Source of the DNA: Clostridia bacterium
GTDB taxonomy: Bacteria > Bacillota > Clostridia > Christensenellales > Aristaeellaceae
Reading direction: 5' to 3'
DNA: 6,019 bases
Assembly (NCBI GenBank): GCA_017551645.1
Contig: JAFZLE010000215.1
Location: 1-6,019 of the forward strand
The notes under the pieces are model-generated. The model did no database searches and was not told where the DNA came from. It was given only the letters and a program-made list of their open reading frames with translations. This document shows positions 1-5,820 of the stretch, in pieces; the first letter of the stretch is position 1, and each line of letters starts with the position of its first letter. The position numbers and the translations under genes are program-made.

Positions 1-145
1 ACGGGTTTTTCGGGGGAGGCAGCACCACTGTGACGCCCGTGTGGCAGCTGCCTTCATCCACGGTACAGTGGCCCACCCGCACGCCGGGCACGTCGCTTAT
101 AAGGTTCCTTTCCCCGTGGCGCAGTCTGCCTACGGCCATGTTCAT
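1..145 (-). CDS. P1-family (DmpA/S58) aminopeptidase, N-terminal part, cut by window edge
   Basis: The minus strand reads an open frame from ATG at 145 to the left edge, giving the first 48 residues. After a short lead it carries the segment NLISDVPGVRVGHCTVDEG, followed by a TGVTVVLP stretch. This is the N-terminal signature of the P1/S58 peptidase family (DmpA, BapA, L-aminopeptidase/D-esterase). These are N-terminal-nucleophile hydrolases that self-cleave and remove N-terminal L-, D- or beta-amino acids from small peptides, amides or esters. The catalytic serine and self-cleavage site lie beyond the window, so activity and exact substrate cannot be judged. The start at 145 is chosen because GGAGGTG lies 5 nt upstream on the minus strand; a second in-frame ATG at 139 is possible but sits farther from that site. 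The gene is divergent from the transporter operon. Family assignment is firm; substrate preference is not. Confidence 0.82.
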   Translation of the reverse strand, partial: MNMAVGRLRHGERNLISDVPGVRVGHCTVDEGSCHTGVTVVLPPPKNP

Positions 146-150
146 GGCGG

Positions 151-157
151 CACCTCC
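151..157 (-). promoter_or_regulatory. Ribosome binding site of the P1 peptidase
   Basis: GGAGGTG on the minus strand (CACCTCC on the plus strand) lies 5 nt before the ATG at 145. It supports that start over the in-frame ATG at 139. Confidence 0.75.
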
Positions 158-175
158 AAATCTAACATACCCATC

Positions 176-204
176 AGTATACAACAAAACCCGGCAAATG
201 AAAA
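176..204 (-). promoter_or_regulatory. Possible promoter for the P1 peptidase
   Basis: On the minus strand TTTTCA (204-199) and TATACT (181-176) are 17 nt apart. They match the vegetative -35 and -10 consensus at 4/6 and 5/6 positions. A transcript would start near 169 and give a leader of about 24 nt that includes the GGAGGTG site. This is a consensus match only; other AT-rich stretches farther right could also serve. Confidence 0.4.
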
Positions 205-256
205 GCGCGGAGCGGGGAAAAAATACAGCCCGGCGGCACGGCTGCCGAAAAGGATA

Positions 257-267
257 ACACAGTGTGT
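257..267. promoter_or_regulatory. Short perfect dyad, possible operator
   Basis: ACACA at 257-261 and TGTGT at 263-267 form a perfect inverted repeat around one central base. The dyad lies between the two divergent promoters, about 40 nt upstream of the plus-strand -35 box. Its place suits a binding site for a regulator of either gene, but 5-bp arms can occur by chance. Confidence 0.2.
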
Positions 268-306
268 ATAGTGTAAAAAAACAGACAACATTTTTGGATA
301 ATAATG

Positions 307-335
307 TGGACTTTATGAACATGATGTGATATAAT
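307..335 (+). promoter_or_regulatory. Extended -10 promoter of the transporter operon
   Basis: TATAAT at 330-335 is a perfect -10 box. It is preceded by TGTGA, giving the TRTGn extension typical of Gram-positive vegetative promoters. TGGACT at 307-312 matches 4 of 6 -35 positions with a 17-nt spacer. The upstream stretch 274-306 is rich in A and T runs and may act as an UP-like element. Transcription should start near 342, leaving a leader of about 110 nt before the first permease. Confidence 0.75.
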
Positions 336-344
336 TCAGTTTAC

Positions 345-361
345 GGTCGATAGGATCGGCC
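345..361 (+). promoter_or_regulatory. Dyad just after the predicted transcription start
   Basis: GGTCGAT (345-351) and ATCGGCC (355-361) pair over 7 bp, including one G-T pair, around the 3-nt centre AGG. The dyad begins only a few bases after the predicted start near 342. It could be a repressor operator placed to block initiation, or a 5'-end hairpin protecting the mRNA. Both roles are inferred from position and symmetry alone. Confidence 0.35.
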
Positions 362-436
362 ATGCACTGACTTACACGAATATACGGCATGCACGGAGGA
401 CAGCCCGCTTTCGCAGGCTTCCCCGCAGGTATAGCC

Positions 437-444
437 GGAAGAGG
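437..444 (+). promoter_or_regulatory. Ribosome binding site that sets the permease 1 start
   Basis: GGAAGAGG ends 7 nt before ATG at 452. The longer in-frame start at 389 would add 21 residues (His/Gly/Pro/Ala-rich) that do not look like the family's N-terminus, and it has no comparable site upstream. The start at 452 is therefore preferred. Confidence 0.7.
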
Positions 445-451
445 TAGTTTT

Positions 452-1417
452 ATGACAGACAGGCGGCAGGGCGCATACGCGGTCAAGCCGAAGCCCAAGC
501 GCAAACTCTCACTGCGCATAAGGGACAACTGGCAGATGTACGTATTTCTGTCGATACCCCTGGCGTGGCTGCTTCTGTTCAAGTACGAGCCCATGTACGG
601 CACCATCATCGCCTTCAAAAAATACGACTTCTCCGTGGGCATAATGGGTTCGCCCTGGATCGGCCTCAGCAATTTTATCAAGTTCTTCAATTCTTACCAG
701 TTCGAGAGGGTGGTGGGCAACACCCTGTACCTGTCCGTGGTGCAGATGGTGCTCACTTTCCCCATACCCATCATTTTCGCGCTGATGCTCAACTCCGTGC
801 TCTCCCGCAGGTACAAAAGCGCGGTGGAGAACATAACCTACATGCCCCATTTTATCTCCACGGTGGTGCTGGTAGGCATAATCAACCGCGTGCTGGACAT
901 AAACACCGGCATGATAAACAACGTGCTCAACTATTTCAAAATCAACTTCGACACCAACATGTTTATCGGCGGCCCGAACTTCCGCATACTGTACATACTG
1001 TCCGGCGTGTGGCAGTCCACCGGCTGGGGCTCCATAATCTACATGGCGGCGCTCTCCAGCGTGGACCCGGAGCTGCACGAAGCCGCCACCATAGACGGCG
1101 CCAGCCGCTTTAAGAGGGTGTGGTACATAGACCTGCCCACTATCATCCCCACCATCGCCATCACGCTGATACTGCGCTGCGGCTCGCTTATGTCCATCGG
1201 CTTCGACAAGGCATACCTCATGCAGAACGACACCAACCTGGTGGCCAGCGAGGTCATCTCTACTTACGTTTACAAGGTGGGCCTGACCGCCGAGAGCGGC
1301 CCCAGCAACACCAGCTACGCCACCGCCATAGGCATGTTCAACTCGGTGGTCAACCTGATCGCGCTGCTCACGGTGAACAAGATCGCCGACAAGGTGAGCG
1401 GCAGCGGCCTGTGGTAA
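452..1417 (+). CDS. ABC transporter permease, LplB type (CUT1 family)
   Basis: This is one of two membrane subunits of a binding-protein-dependent importer. The 321-residue product starts with a basic cytoplasmic tail (residues 1-28, rich in Lys/Arg). About six membrane segments follow, roughly at 29-44, 91-115, 133-147, 178-200, 229-249 and 288-308. The LplB-type block FKYEPMYGTIIAFKKYDF (43-60) and the later FDKAYLM (251-257) are typical of this branch. The EAA loop that docks the ATPase is clear: E210-A-A-T-I-D-G216, running on to L228-P229. The length fits the family (about 300-320). The gene is first in the operon, 12 nt ahead of the partner permease. Ile is often encoded by ATA here, unlike in the binding-protein gene. 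The family is usually annotated as sugar-transporting, but substrate is set by the binding protein and is unknown here. Confidence 0.93.
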   Translation: MTDRRQGAYAVKPKPKRKLSLRIRDNWQMYVFLSIPLAWLLLFKYEPMYGTIIAFKKYDFSVGIMGSPWIGLSNFIKFFNSYQFERVVGNTLYLSVVQMVLTFPIPIIFALMLNSVLSRRYKSAVENITYMPHFISTVVLVGIINRVLDINTGMINNVLNYFKINFDTNMFIGGPNFRILYILSGVWQSTGWGSIIYMAALSSVDPELHEAATIDGASRFKRVWYIDLPTIIPTIAITLILRCGSLMSIGFDKAYLMQNDTNLVASEVISTYVYKVGLTAESGPSNTSYATAIGMFNSVVNLIALLTVNKIADKVSGSGLW

Positions 1418-1429
1418 GGAGGCGGGAAC

Positions 1430-2359
1430 ATGACTGCTAAGACTGTGACCGCCGCCAAACGCGCGGCAAACAACACGATAAGGATCTCCGCGGGCGACAA
1501 GGCGTACTACACCGTAGTGTACTCGCTGCTGGGGCTGTTTACGCTGCTGATAATAATGCCGCTCATAAACGTGGTGGCCAACTCCTTCTCCTCCCAGGAC
1601 GCCGTGGCGTTCGGCTGGGTCACTTTCTGGCCGGTGGATTTCACGTTCAAAGGCTATAACGCCGTGTTCGCCTACAAGGGCATATGGACCGCTTACGGCA
1701 ACACCTTCTTTTACGCCATAGTCGGCACGATACTGAACCTGTCCATGACCATGATCTGCGCATACCCGCTGGCAAGGAAGAGCATACCGGGCCACGGTTT
1801 CATAACGGGCCTGTTCATGTTCACCATGTTCTTCGGCGGCGGCACCATCCCCAACTACATACTGGTCAGGGGGCTGGGCATGATAAACAGCCGCACCTCC
1901 ATGATTATCCCCGGCGCGATGAGCGTGTACAACATGATAATCGCACGCACCTTCATAAACAACATCCCCTCGGAGCTGGAGGAGGCCGCCAAGATAGACG
2001 GCTGCTCGGACTTCAAGTACTTTTTCAACATGGTGCTGCCCCTGTCGGGCACGGTGATGGCGGTATTGGCGCTGTACTACGCCGTGGGCCACTGGAACGA
2101 CTATTTCACCGCGTTTTTGTACCTGAAGGACCAGGAAAAGATGCCACTGCAGATGGTACTGCGGGCGATACTTATCAAAAACTCCTTCAACACCGAGGCG
2201 CTGGCGTCTTCGGCGCAGGAACTGCTCTACAACCAGTCCCTGCAGGACCTGCTCAAGTACTGCTTCATAGTGGTGTCCACCCTGCCCATACTGGTACTGT
2301 ATCCCTTCGTGAAAAAGTACTTCGTCAAGGGCGTCATGATAGGCGCAGTGAAAGGCTGA
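1430..2359 (+). CDS. ABC transporter permease, LplC/YtcP type (CUT1 family)
   Basis: This is the second membrane subunit, which forms a heterodimer with the preceding permease. The 309-residue product has about six membrane segments, near 27-51, 91-114, 122-140, 155-175, 203-221 and 276-293. Family marks include GGGTIPNYILV (136-146) and the C-terminal FVKGVMIGAVKG (298-309), which is nearly invariant in LplC-type proteins. The EAA loop reads E185-A-A-K-I-D-G191 and ends at L203-P204, giving the usual ATPase contact. AAGGAGG at 1416-1422 overlaps the stop codon of permease 1 and lies 7 nt before the ATG, so the two are translated from one message and are probably coupled. Of 26 Ile codons, 18 are ATA, in contrast to the binding-protein gene that follows. 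The gene is complete; the substrate is unknown. Confidence 0.94.
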   Translation: MTAKTVTAAKRAANNTIRISAGDKAYYTVVYSLLGLFTLLIIMPLINVVANSFSSQDAVAFGWVTFWPVDFTFKGYNAVFAYKGIWTAYGNTFFYAIVGTILNLSMTMICAYPLARKSIPGHGFITGLFMFTMFFGGGTIPNYILVRGLGMINSRTSMIIPGAMSVYNMIIARTFINNIPSELEEAAKIDGCSDFKYFFNMVLPLSGTVMAVLALYYAVGHWNDYFTAFLYLKDQEKMPLQMVLRAILIKNSFNTEALASSAQELLYNQSLQDLLKYCFIVVSTLPILVLYPFVKKYFVKGVMIGAVKG

Positions 2360-2386
2360 TTCAAGCGGGACGTTTTTCCCGTTGAA
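2360..2386 (+). promoter_or_regulatory. Stem-loop between permease 2 and the binding-protein gene
   Basis: TTCAA (2360-2364) and CGGGA (2366-2370) pair perfectly with TCCCG (2377-2381) and TTGAA (2382-2386). The stem is 10 bp with a single bulged G at 2365 and a 6-nt loop. It begins right after the permease stop codon and ends 8 nt before the AAGGAGG of the binding-protein gene. No T-run follows, so it is not a full terminator. It more likely protects or separates the downstream message, raising the binding protein relative to the permeases. That role is inferred. Confidence 0.6.
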
Positions 2387-2409
2387 TAAATTCTAAGGAG
2401 GTTTCGCAA

Positions 2410-4116
2410 ATGAAACACAGTAAACTGCTTTGCCTGGTGCTGGCACTTGTGTTCGTGCTGGGGCTGGCAGCTCCCGCCATGGCAGACGGCCTGTCCGCCG
2501 CGGGCGAGTACCCCATCTGGACCGGCGATGAGCCCTATGTGCTCAAAGTGCTGGTAGCTTACAACGCGCACGTATCCGACTGGGACGACAACACCTTCAC
2601 CAAATGGGTGGAAGAGAAGTGCAACGTCGACCTGCAGTTTGAGTTCCTGCCCGAAGTTGAACCCAAGCAGAAGCTCATCATCGACCTGGATACCAACGAA
2701 GAGCTGCCCGACGTAGTCATCTACGGCCTGTCCGTGGCCGAAGCCTACAACTACGGCAGCAAGGGCAAGTTCGTCAACCTGAAAGAGTTCTTTGACGAGG
2801 GCGTGATGGTGCAGTGCGACAGCGCCGTGGAGCGTTTCCCCACCTGGAACCTGATCACCAACATCACCAACTCCGACGGCTCCATCTACGCGGTGCCGAA
2901 GATCCAGGCTTCTCCCCAGAACGAGACCAAGTATAAGCTCTGGATAAACAAGACCTACCTGGACAACCTGGGCCTCGAGATGCCCACCACCACCGATGAG
3001 CTCTACGACATGCTGGTCGCCTTCCGCGACAACGATGCCAACGGCGACGGCGATCCCAACGACGAGATCCCGCTGCTGGGCTCTCCCTCCTCCTGGGGCT
3101 CCAACCCCGTCAAGTTCCTGACCAACGCCTTCGTGGCTGAGGATGACCGCGACATGTGGCTGATCAAGGACGGCCATGTCGAGGCTTCCTACACTCAGGA
3201 CGAGTGGTTCGACGCCCTCGAGTACCTGAAGAAGCTGGCTGATGAGAAGCTGCTGGCTCCCGAAGCGTTCACCTACGGCCGTCCCGAGATCAAGGCTGTG
3301 GCCGGCACCGCGGGCAACAAGGTCGGCGCCCTGTTCGATTCCTCCCTGGGCTTCTTCGGTTCCGACACCGAGGAACTGGTCGAGGCGAGGCTGCGCTTCT
3401 GGCCCGCCGAGCCGCTGACCGGCCCCGAAGGCGTGAGCTACGTGTCCTACAACCAGTCCTCCACCAGCCCCCTGTGGTTCGTGACCAGCTACTGCAAGAA
3501 CCCCGAGCTGGCTGCCAGAGTCGGCGACTGCATGTTCTGCGAAGAAGCGTACATGCTGGGCCGCTTCGGCGTGGAAGGCGAGAACTGGATCAAGACCGAG
3601 GACTACCTGGCCAAGCATCCCAATGCCGAGATCTCTACCAGTATCGAAGGCTATGAGCCCACCTACGTTTCCGAAGACAGCCACATGGGCGAGATCGTGA
3701 ACGTGTTCCTGACCGCCCAGAACGTGAACTGGTTCGACCAGATGCCCACCTTCTCCGGCGTGTCCGACTATCACGGCGGCTTCATCAGCAAGTATGAGGA
3801 CGGCTACGAGATCAACTGGGAGAACAGCGGCGGCGTGCGCCAGAACGGCATCACCGGTATCTACCAGCAGCATGCCCCGACCCTGGACGGCACCTACTGC
3901 CCGAACCTCAACTTCACCACTGACGAGCTGGACGAGATCAGCGAGATCCGCGCCAACATCAAGAGCTTCGTGAACGAGCAGCGCACCAACTACATCCTGG
4001 GCCGTGAATCCTATCTGTCCGATAAGGACGCGTTCCTGGCTGAGCTGGAAGAGATCGGCCTGAGCAAACTGCTCGAGGTCGCCGATGCCGCTTACCAGAG
4101 GCAGTACGTGGACTAA
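2410..4116 (+). CDS. Extracellular solute-binding protein, LplA type
   Basis: This is the substrate-capturing subunit of the importer. The 568-residue product starts with a signal peptide: basic MKHSK, a hydrophobic core to about residue 21, and an AMA (23-25) signal peptidase I site before D26. There is no lipobox cysteine at the cleavage point, so the protein is not an evident lipoprotein, although B. subtilis LplA and most Gram-positive binding proteins are. The mature part is rich in aromatic and acidic residues, as in the family. An Asp/Asn-rich loop DNDANGDGDPNDEIP (207-221) corresponds to the EF-hand-like DPNGNGxxDEIP motif common in LplA-type proteins and may bind calcium. AAGGAGG at 2395-2401 lies 8 nt before the ATG. 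Ile is coded by ATC in 24 of 25 cases, a sign of high expression. A terminator follows at once. Ligand unknown: 'sugar' is only the default annotation, and the neighbouring D-aminoacylase hints at something else. Confidence 0.92.
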   Translation: MKHSKLLCLVLALVFVLGLAAPAMADGLSAAGEYPIWTGDEPYVLKVLVAYNAHVSDWDDNTFTKWVEEKCNVDLQFEFLPEVEPKQKLIIDLDTNEELPDVVIYGLSVAEAYNYGSKGKFVNLKEFFDEGVMVQCDSAVERFPTWNLITNITNSDGSIYAVPKIQASPQNETKYKLWINKTYLDNLGLEMPTTTDELYDMLVAFRDNDANGDGDPNDEIPLLGSPSSWGSNPVKFLTNAFVAEDDRDMWLIKDGHVEASYTQDEWFDALEYLKKLADEKLLAPEAFTYGRPEIKAVAGTAGNKVGALFDSSLGFFGSDTEELVEARLRFWPAEPLTGPEGVSYVSYNQSSTSPLWFVTSYCKNPELAARVGDCMFCEEAYMLGRFGVEGENWIKTEDYLAKHPNAEISTSIEGYEPTYVSEDSHMGEIVNVFLTAQNVNWFDQMPTFSGVSDYHGGFISKYEDGYEINWENSGGVRQNGITGIYQQHAPTLDGTYCPNLNFTTDELDEISEIRANIKSFVNEQRTNYILGRESYLSDKDAFLAELEEIGLSKLLEVADAAYQRQYVD

Positions 4117-4128
4117 ACCAAACAAAAG

Positions 4129-4160
4129 GCGGCGGGGGGAGATCCCCCCGCTGTTTTTTT
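4129..4160 (+). terminator. Rho-independent terminator of the transporter operon
   Basis: GCGGGGGG (4132-4139) pairs with CCCCCCGC (4144-4151) around the 4-nt loop AGAT. G-T and C-G pairs extend the stem outward, and seven T bases follow at 4154-4160. It lies 12 nt after the stop codon of the binding-protein gene and closes the operon ahead of the separately promoted deacylase gene. Confidence 0.93.
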
Positions 4161-4200
4161 GCAATAATCGTCCCGACAGGCGCAAAAGCGGCGCGTGATG

Positions 4201-4209
4201 TGGTATAAT
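4201..4209 (+). promoter_or_regulatory. Extended -10 promoter of the D-aminoacylase gene
   Basis: TGGTATAAT holds a perfect TATAAT at 4204-4209 with the TGn extension; the preceding bases make TGTGG, matching TRTGn. No good -35 box lies at 16-18 nt, which an extended -10 promoter can tolerate; GACA at 4175-4178 is too far away. Transcription should start near 4216. The promoter resembles the one at 307-335 in sequence around the -10 box. Confidence 0.6.
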
Positions 4210-4226
4210 GCAGGCAGCAACAAATG

Positions 4227-4234
4227 AAAGGCGG
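4227..4234 (+). promoter_or_regulatory. Ribosome binding site that sets the D-aminoacylase GTG start
   Basis: AAAGGCGG lies 6 nt before GTG at 4241. The earlier in-frame ATG at 4208 overlaps the -10 box and would precede the predicted transcription start near 4216, so this site and the GTG are the better reading. Confidence 0.6.
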
Positions 4235-4240
4235 TTTGCG

Positions 4241-5803
4241 GTGGACAGACTGTTGATTCGGGGCGGCACGGTGCTGGACGGCACGGGCAGGCCGGGCTTT
4301 GAGGCGGACGTGGAAGTAAAGGACGGCGTGATAACGGCGGTCGCTCCCCGTCTGCCCGCGGGCGCGGCGGACAGGGTGCTCGATGCCCGGGGGCTCGCCG
4401 TGGCGCCCGGCTTTATAGATGCCCATGCCCATTCGGATACCATGTTCCTGAAGGACGACAGCGGCGCGTCCAAGCTGTTCCAGGGCATCACCACGGAGAT
4501 CTCCGGCAACTGCGGCTCCAGCCCCTTCCCATATCCGGAGGGTGAAAAAGAGGCGGGCAGCTGGCGCTGCGCCTCGTTCGGTGAGTTTCTGGACAGGTTT
4601 GACAGGGAAAAATGCCGCATGGCGGTCAACCAGGCGCTGCTGGTGGGCCACGGCAGCCTGAGGGAAAGCGTGGTCGGAGCCGATGACCGTCCGGCCACAG
4701 AAGCGGAACTGGAAGAAATGTATCGCCTGCTGGACGAAGACTTGAGCCAGGGCGCCTGGGGCATGTCGCTGGGGCTGGAGTACGCCCCGGGCTGCTTTGC
4801 CGACACCCGTGAACTCGGTTTCCTGGCGGGCGCGGTGAAAAAGCACGGCGACACAGTGACCTGCCACATGCGCAGCGAGGGGCTGCACATAGGCGAGGCG
4901 ATAGACGAGCTTGTATCTATAGGCAGGGAGTCCGGCGCGCACGTACACATATCCCACCTTAAGCTGGACAATCACAGTGTGCACGGCAAGGCGCGGGAAG
5001 TGTGGGAACGCGTTCTGAGCGCCCGGGAATGCGGCGTGGATATCACCGCGGACGTGTACCCCTACACCGCCTCCAGCACCACGCTCACTATACGCTGCCC
5101 CAGGTGGAGCCTGGACGGGGGAGACGAAGCGCTGCTCGACCGCCTGGCAGGGCCCCGGAGGCGGGAGATAGTCGAGGGCATACGCGCCCATTATCCCACT
5201 GCCGCCCGGGCGGAGACCTGCCTTTTCAGCGACGACGGGGGGCTCTGGCCTGAGATAGTGGGAAAGACGCTCAAGGAAGTGGCCGAGACCATGCTTTGCA
5301 CACGGGATTACGCCGAGGCGGCGGCGCGGGTCATAGAGCGCACGCGGGCGCGGGTATGGTGCGTGTTCTTCGTAATGAGCGAAGCGGACATGCTGTATTT
5401 CCTGTCCCGGGACGTGAGCGTGGGCTCGGACGGCCGTGCGCTGCCCGCCGACACCGAAAAGGTGGGCGGCAAGCCCCATCCCCGTTCCTACGGCGCTGTG
5501 GCGGAGTTCTTCCGCCTGGCGAGGGAAAAGCGCCTGTGCACCCCGGAGGAAGCCGTTAAAAGGGTGACGCTGGACACGGCGACGCGTTTCGGCGTCACGG
5601 ACAGGGGGATCATTTCCGTAGGCAAAAAGGCGGACATCACGGTGTTCGACCCCGGAGCCATAGCTCCCCGTGCCACCTATCTCGACCCCGTGCGCACGGC
5701 GGCGGGGGTAAAGCAGGTGGTGATAAACGGGGGCGTGGCGCTGGAAAACGGTATCCAGACGGAGTTCCGCGGGGGCAGGTTCCTGAGAAAAAACAGCCGA
5801 TAA
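4241..5803 (+). CDS. N-acyl-D-amino-acid deacylase (D-aminoacylase)
   Basis: This predicted cytoplasmic metal hydrolase of the amidohydrolase superfamily removes the acyl group from N-acyl-D-amino acids, releasing a D-amino acid and a carboxylate. From the GTG start the product has 520 residues, the usual size. It opens with DRLLIRGGTVLDGTG, the small beta domain that precedes the barrel. The active-site set is intact: metal-binding HAH at 62-64 in PGFIDAHAHSD, the Cys91 ligand in SGNCG, His209 in CHMRSEG, His239 and Lys241 in HISHLK, and the catalytic Asp397 in VGSDG. The family motif HPRSYG is at 413-418, and GKKADITVFD (461-470) closes the barrel into the C-terminal beta strands. There is no signal peptide, so the substrate must be imported, plausibly by the adjacent ABC system. 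The acyl chain and D-amino acid (neutral, Asp or Glu types exist) cannot be told by eye. The gene has its own promoter and terminator. Confidence 0.9.
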   Translation: MDRLLIRGGTVLDGTGRPGFEADVEVKDGVITAVAPRLPAGAADRVLDARGLAVAPGFIDAHAHSDTMFLKDDSGASKLFQGITTEISGNCGSSPFPYPEGEKEAGSWRCASFGEFLDRFDREKCRMAVNQALLVGHGSLRESVVGADDRPATEAELEEMYRLLDEDLSQGAWGMSLGLEYAPGCFADTRELGFLAGAVKKHGDTVTCHMRSEGLHIGEAIDELVSIGRESGAHVHISHLKLDNHSVHGKAREVWERVLSARECGVDITADVYPYTASSTTLTIRCPRWSLDGGDEALLDRLAGPRRREIVEGIRAHYPTAARAETCLFSDDGGLWPEIVGKTLKEVAETMLCTRDYAEAAARVIERTRARVWCVFFVMSEADMLYFLSRDVSVGSDGRALPADTEKVGGKPHPRSYGAVAEFFRLAREKRLCTPEEAVKRVTLDTATRFGVTDRGIISVGKKADITVFDPGAIAPRATYLDPVRTAAGVKQVVINGGVALENGIQTEFRGGRFLRKNSR

Positions 5804-5820
5804 GGCACTTTGGAAAGCAA

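Larger units (their letters stand above)
342..451 (+). other. 5' leader of the transporter operon
   Basis: This leader of roughly 110 nt lies between the predicted transcription start and the first permease. Apart from the dyad at 345-361 it holds a direct repeat of CATGCAC (361-367 and 388-394) and a weak hairpin with one mismatch (403-408 with 413-418). I see no terminator with a T-run, no T-box core and no riboswitch I recognise. With the stretch from 146 on, it completes a gap of about 300 bases that appears purely regulatory. Confidence 0.4.

Noticed and set aside
30..271. Two overlapping plus-strand open frames of about 75 codons
   Set aside because: They run opposite the P1 peptidase start and through its promoter region, have no ribosome binding site of note, and their products match nothing I recognise.
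389..451. Longer N-terminus for permease 1 from ATG at 389
   Set aside because: The extra 21 residues do not resemble a family N-terminus, and the ribosome binding site at 437-444 is correctly placed only for ATG 452.
342..451. Riboswitch, T-box or attenuator in the transporter leader
   Set aside because: Only short weak hairpins are present, with no T-run terminator and no conserved riboswitch core that I recognise.
509..2092. A 527-codon open frame on the minus strand opposite both permeases
   Set aside because: The permeases on the plus strand have clear family motifs and ribosome binding sites. The antisense product is rich in His, Gly, Val and Ala with no recognisable domain.
2422..2433. 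SKLLC at residues 4-8 of the binding protein as a lipobox
   Set aside because: It lies before the hydrophobic core instead of after it, and lacks the small residues a lipobox needs ahead of the Cys.
4113..4240. A small gene or RNA between the binding protein and the D-aminoacylase
   Set aside because: The 124 bases are accounted for by the terminator, the extended -10 promoter and the ribosome binding site; nothing else is evident.
2227..4971. A 914-codon open frame on the minus strand
   Set aside because: It lies antisense to three real features (the end of permease 2, the binding protein, the D-aminoacylase) and crosses two intergenic regions and a terminator. Its product is low-complexity and His/Val/Gly-rich, as expected from antisense of G+C-rich coding DNA.
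3959..5479. A 506-codon open frame on the minus strand opposite the D-aminoacylase
   Set aside because: It overlaps a gene with an intact active site and crosses the operon terminator; its product looks like a codon-bias shadow.
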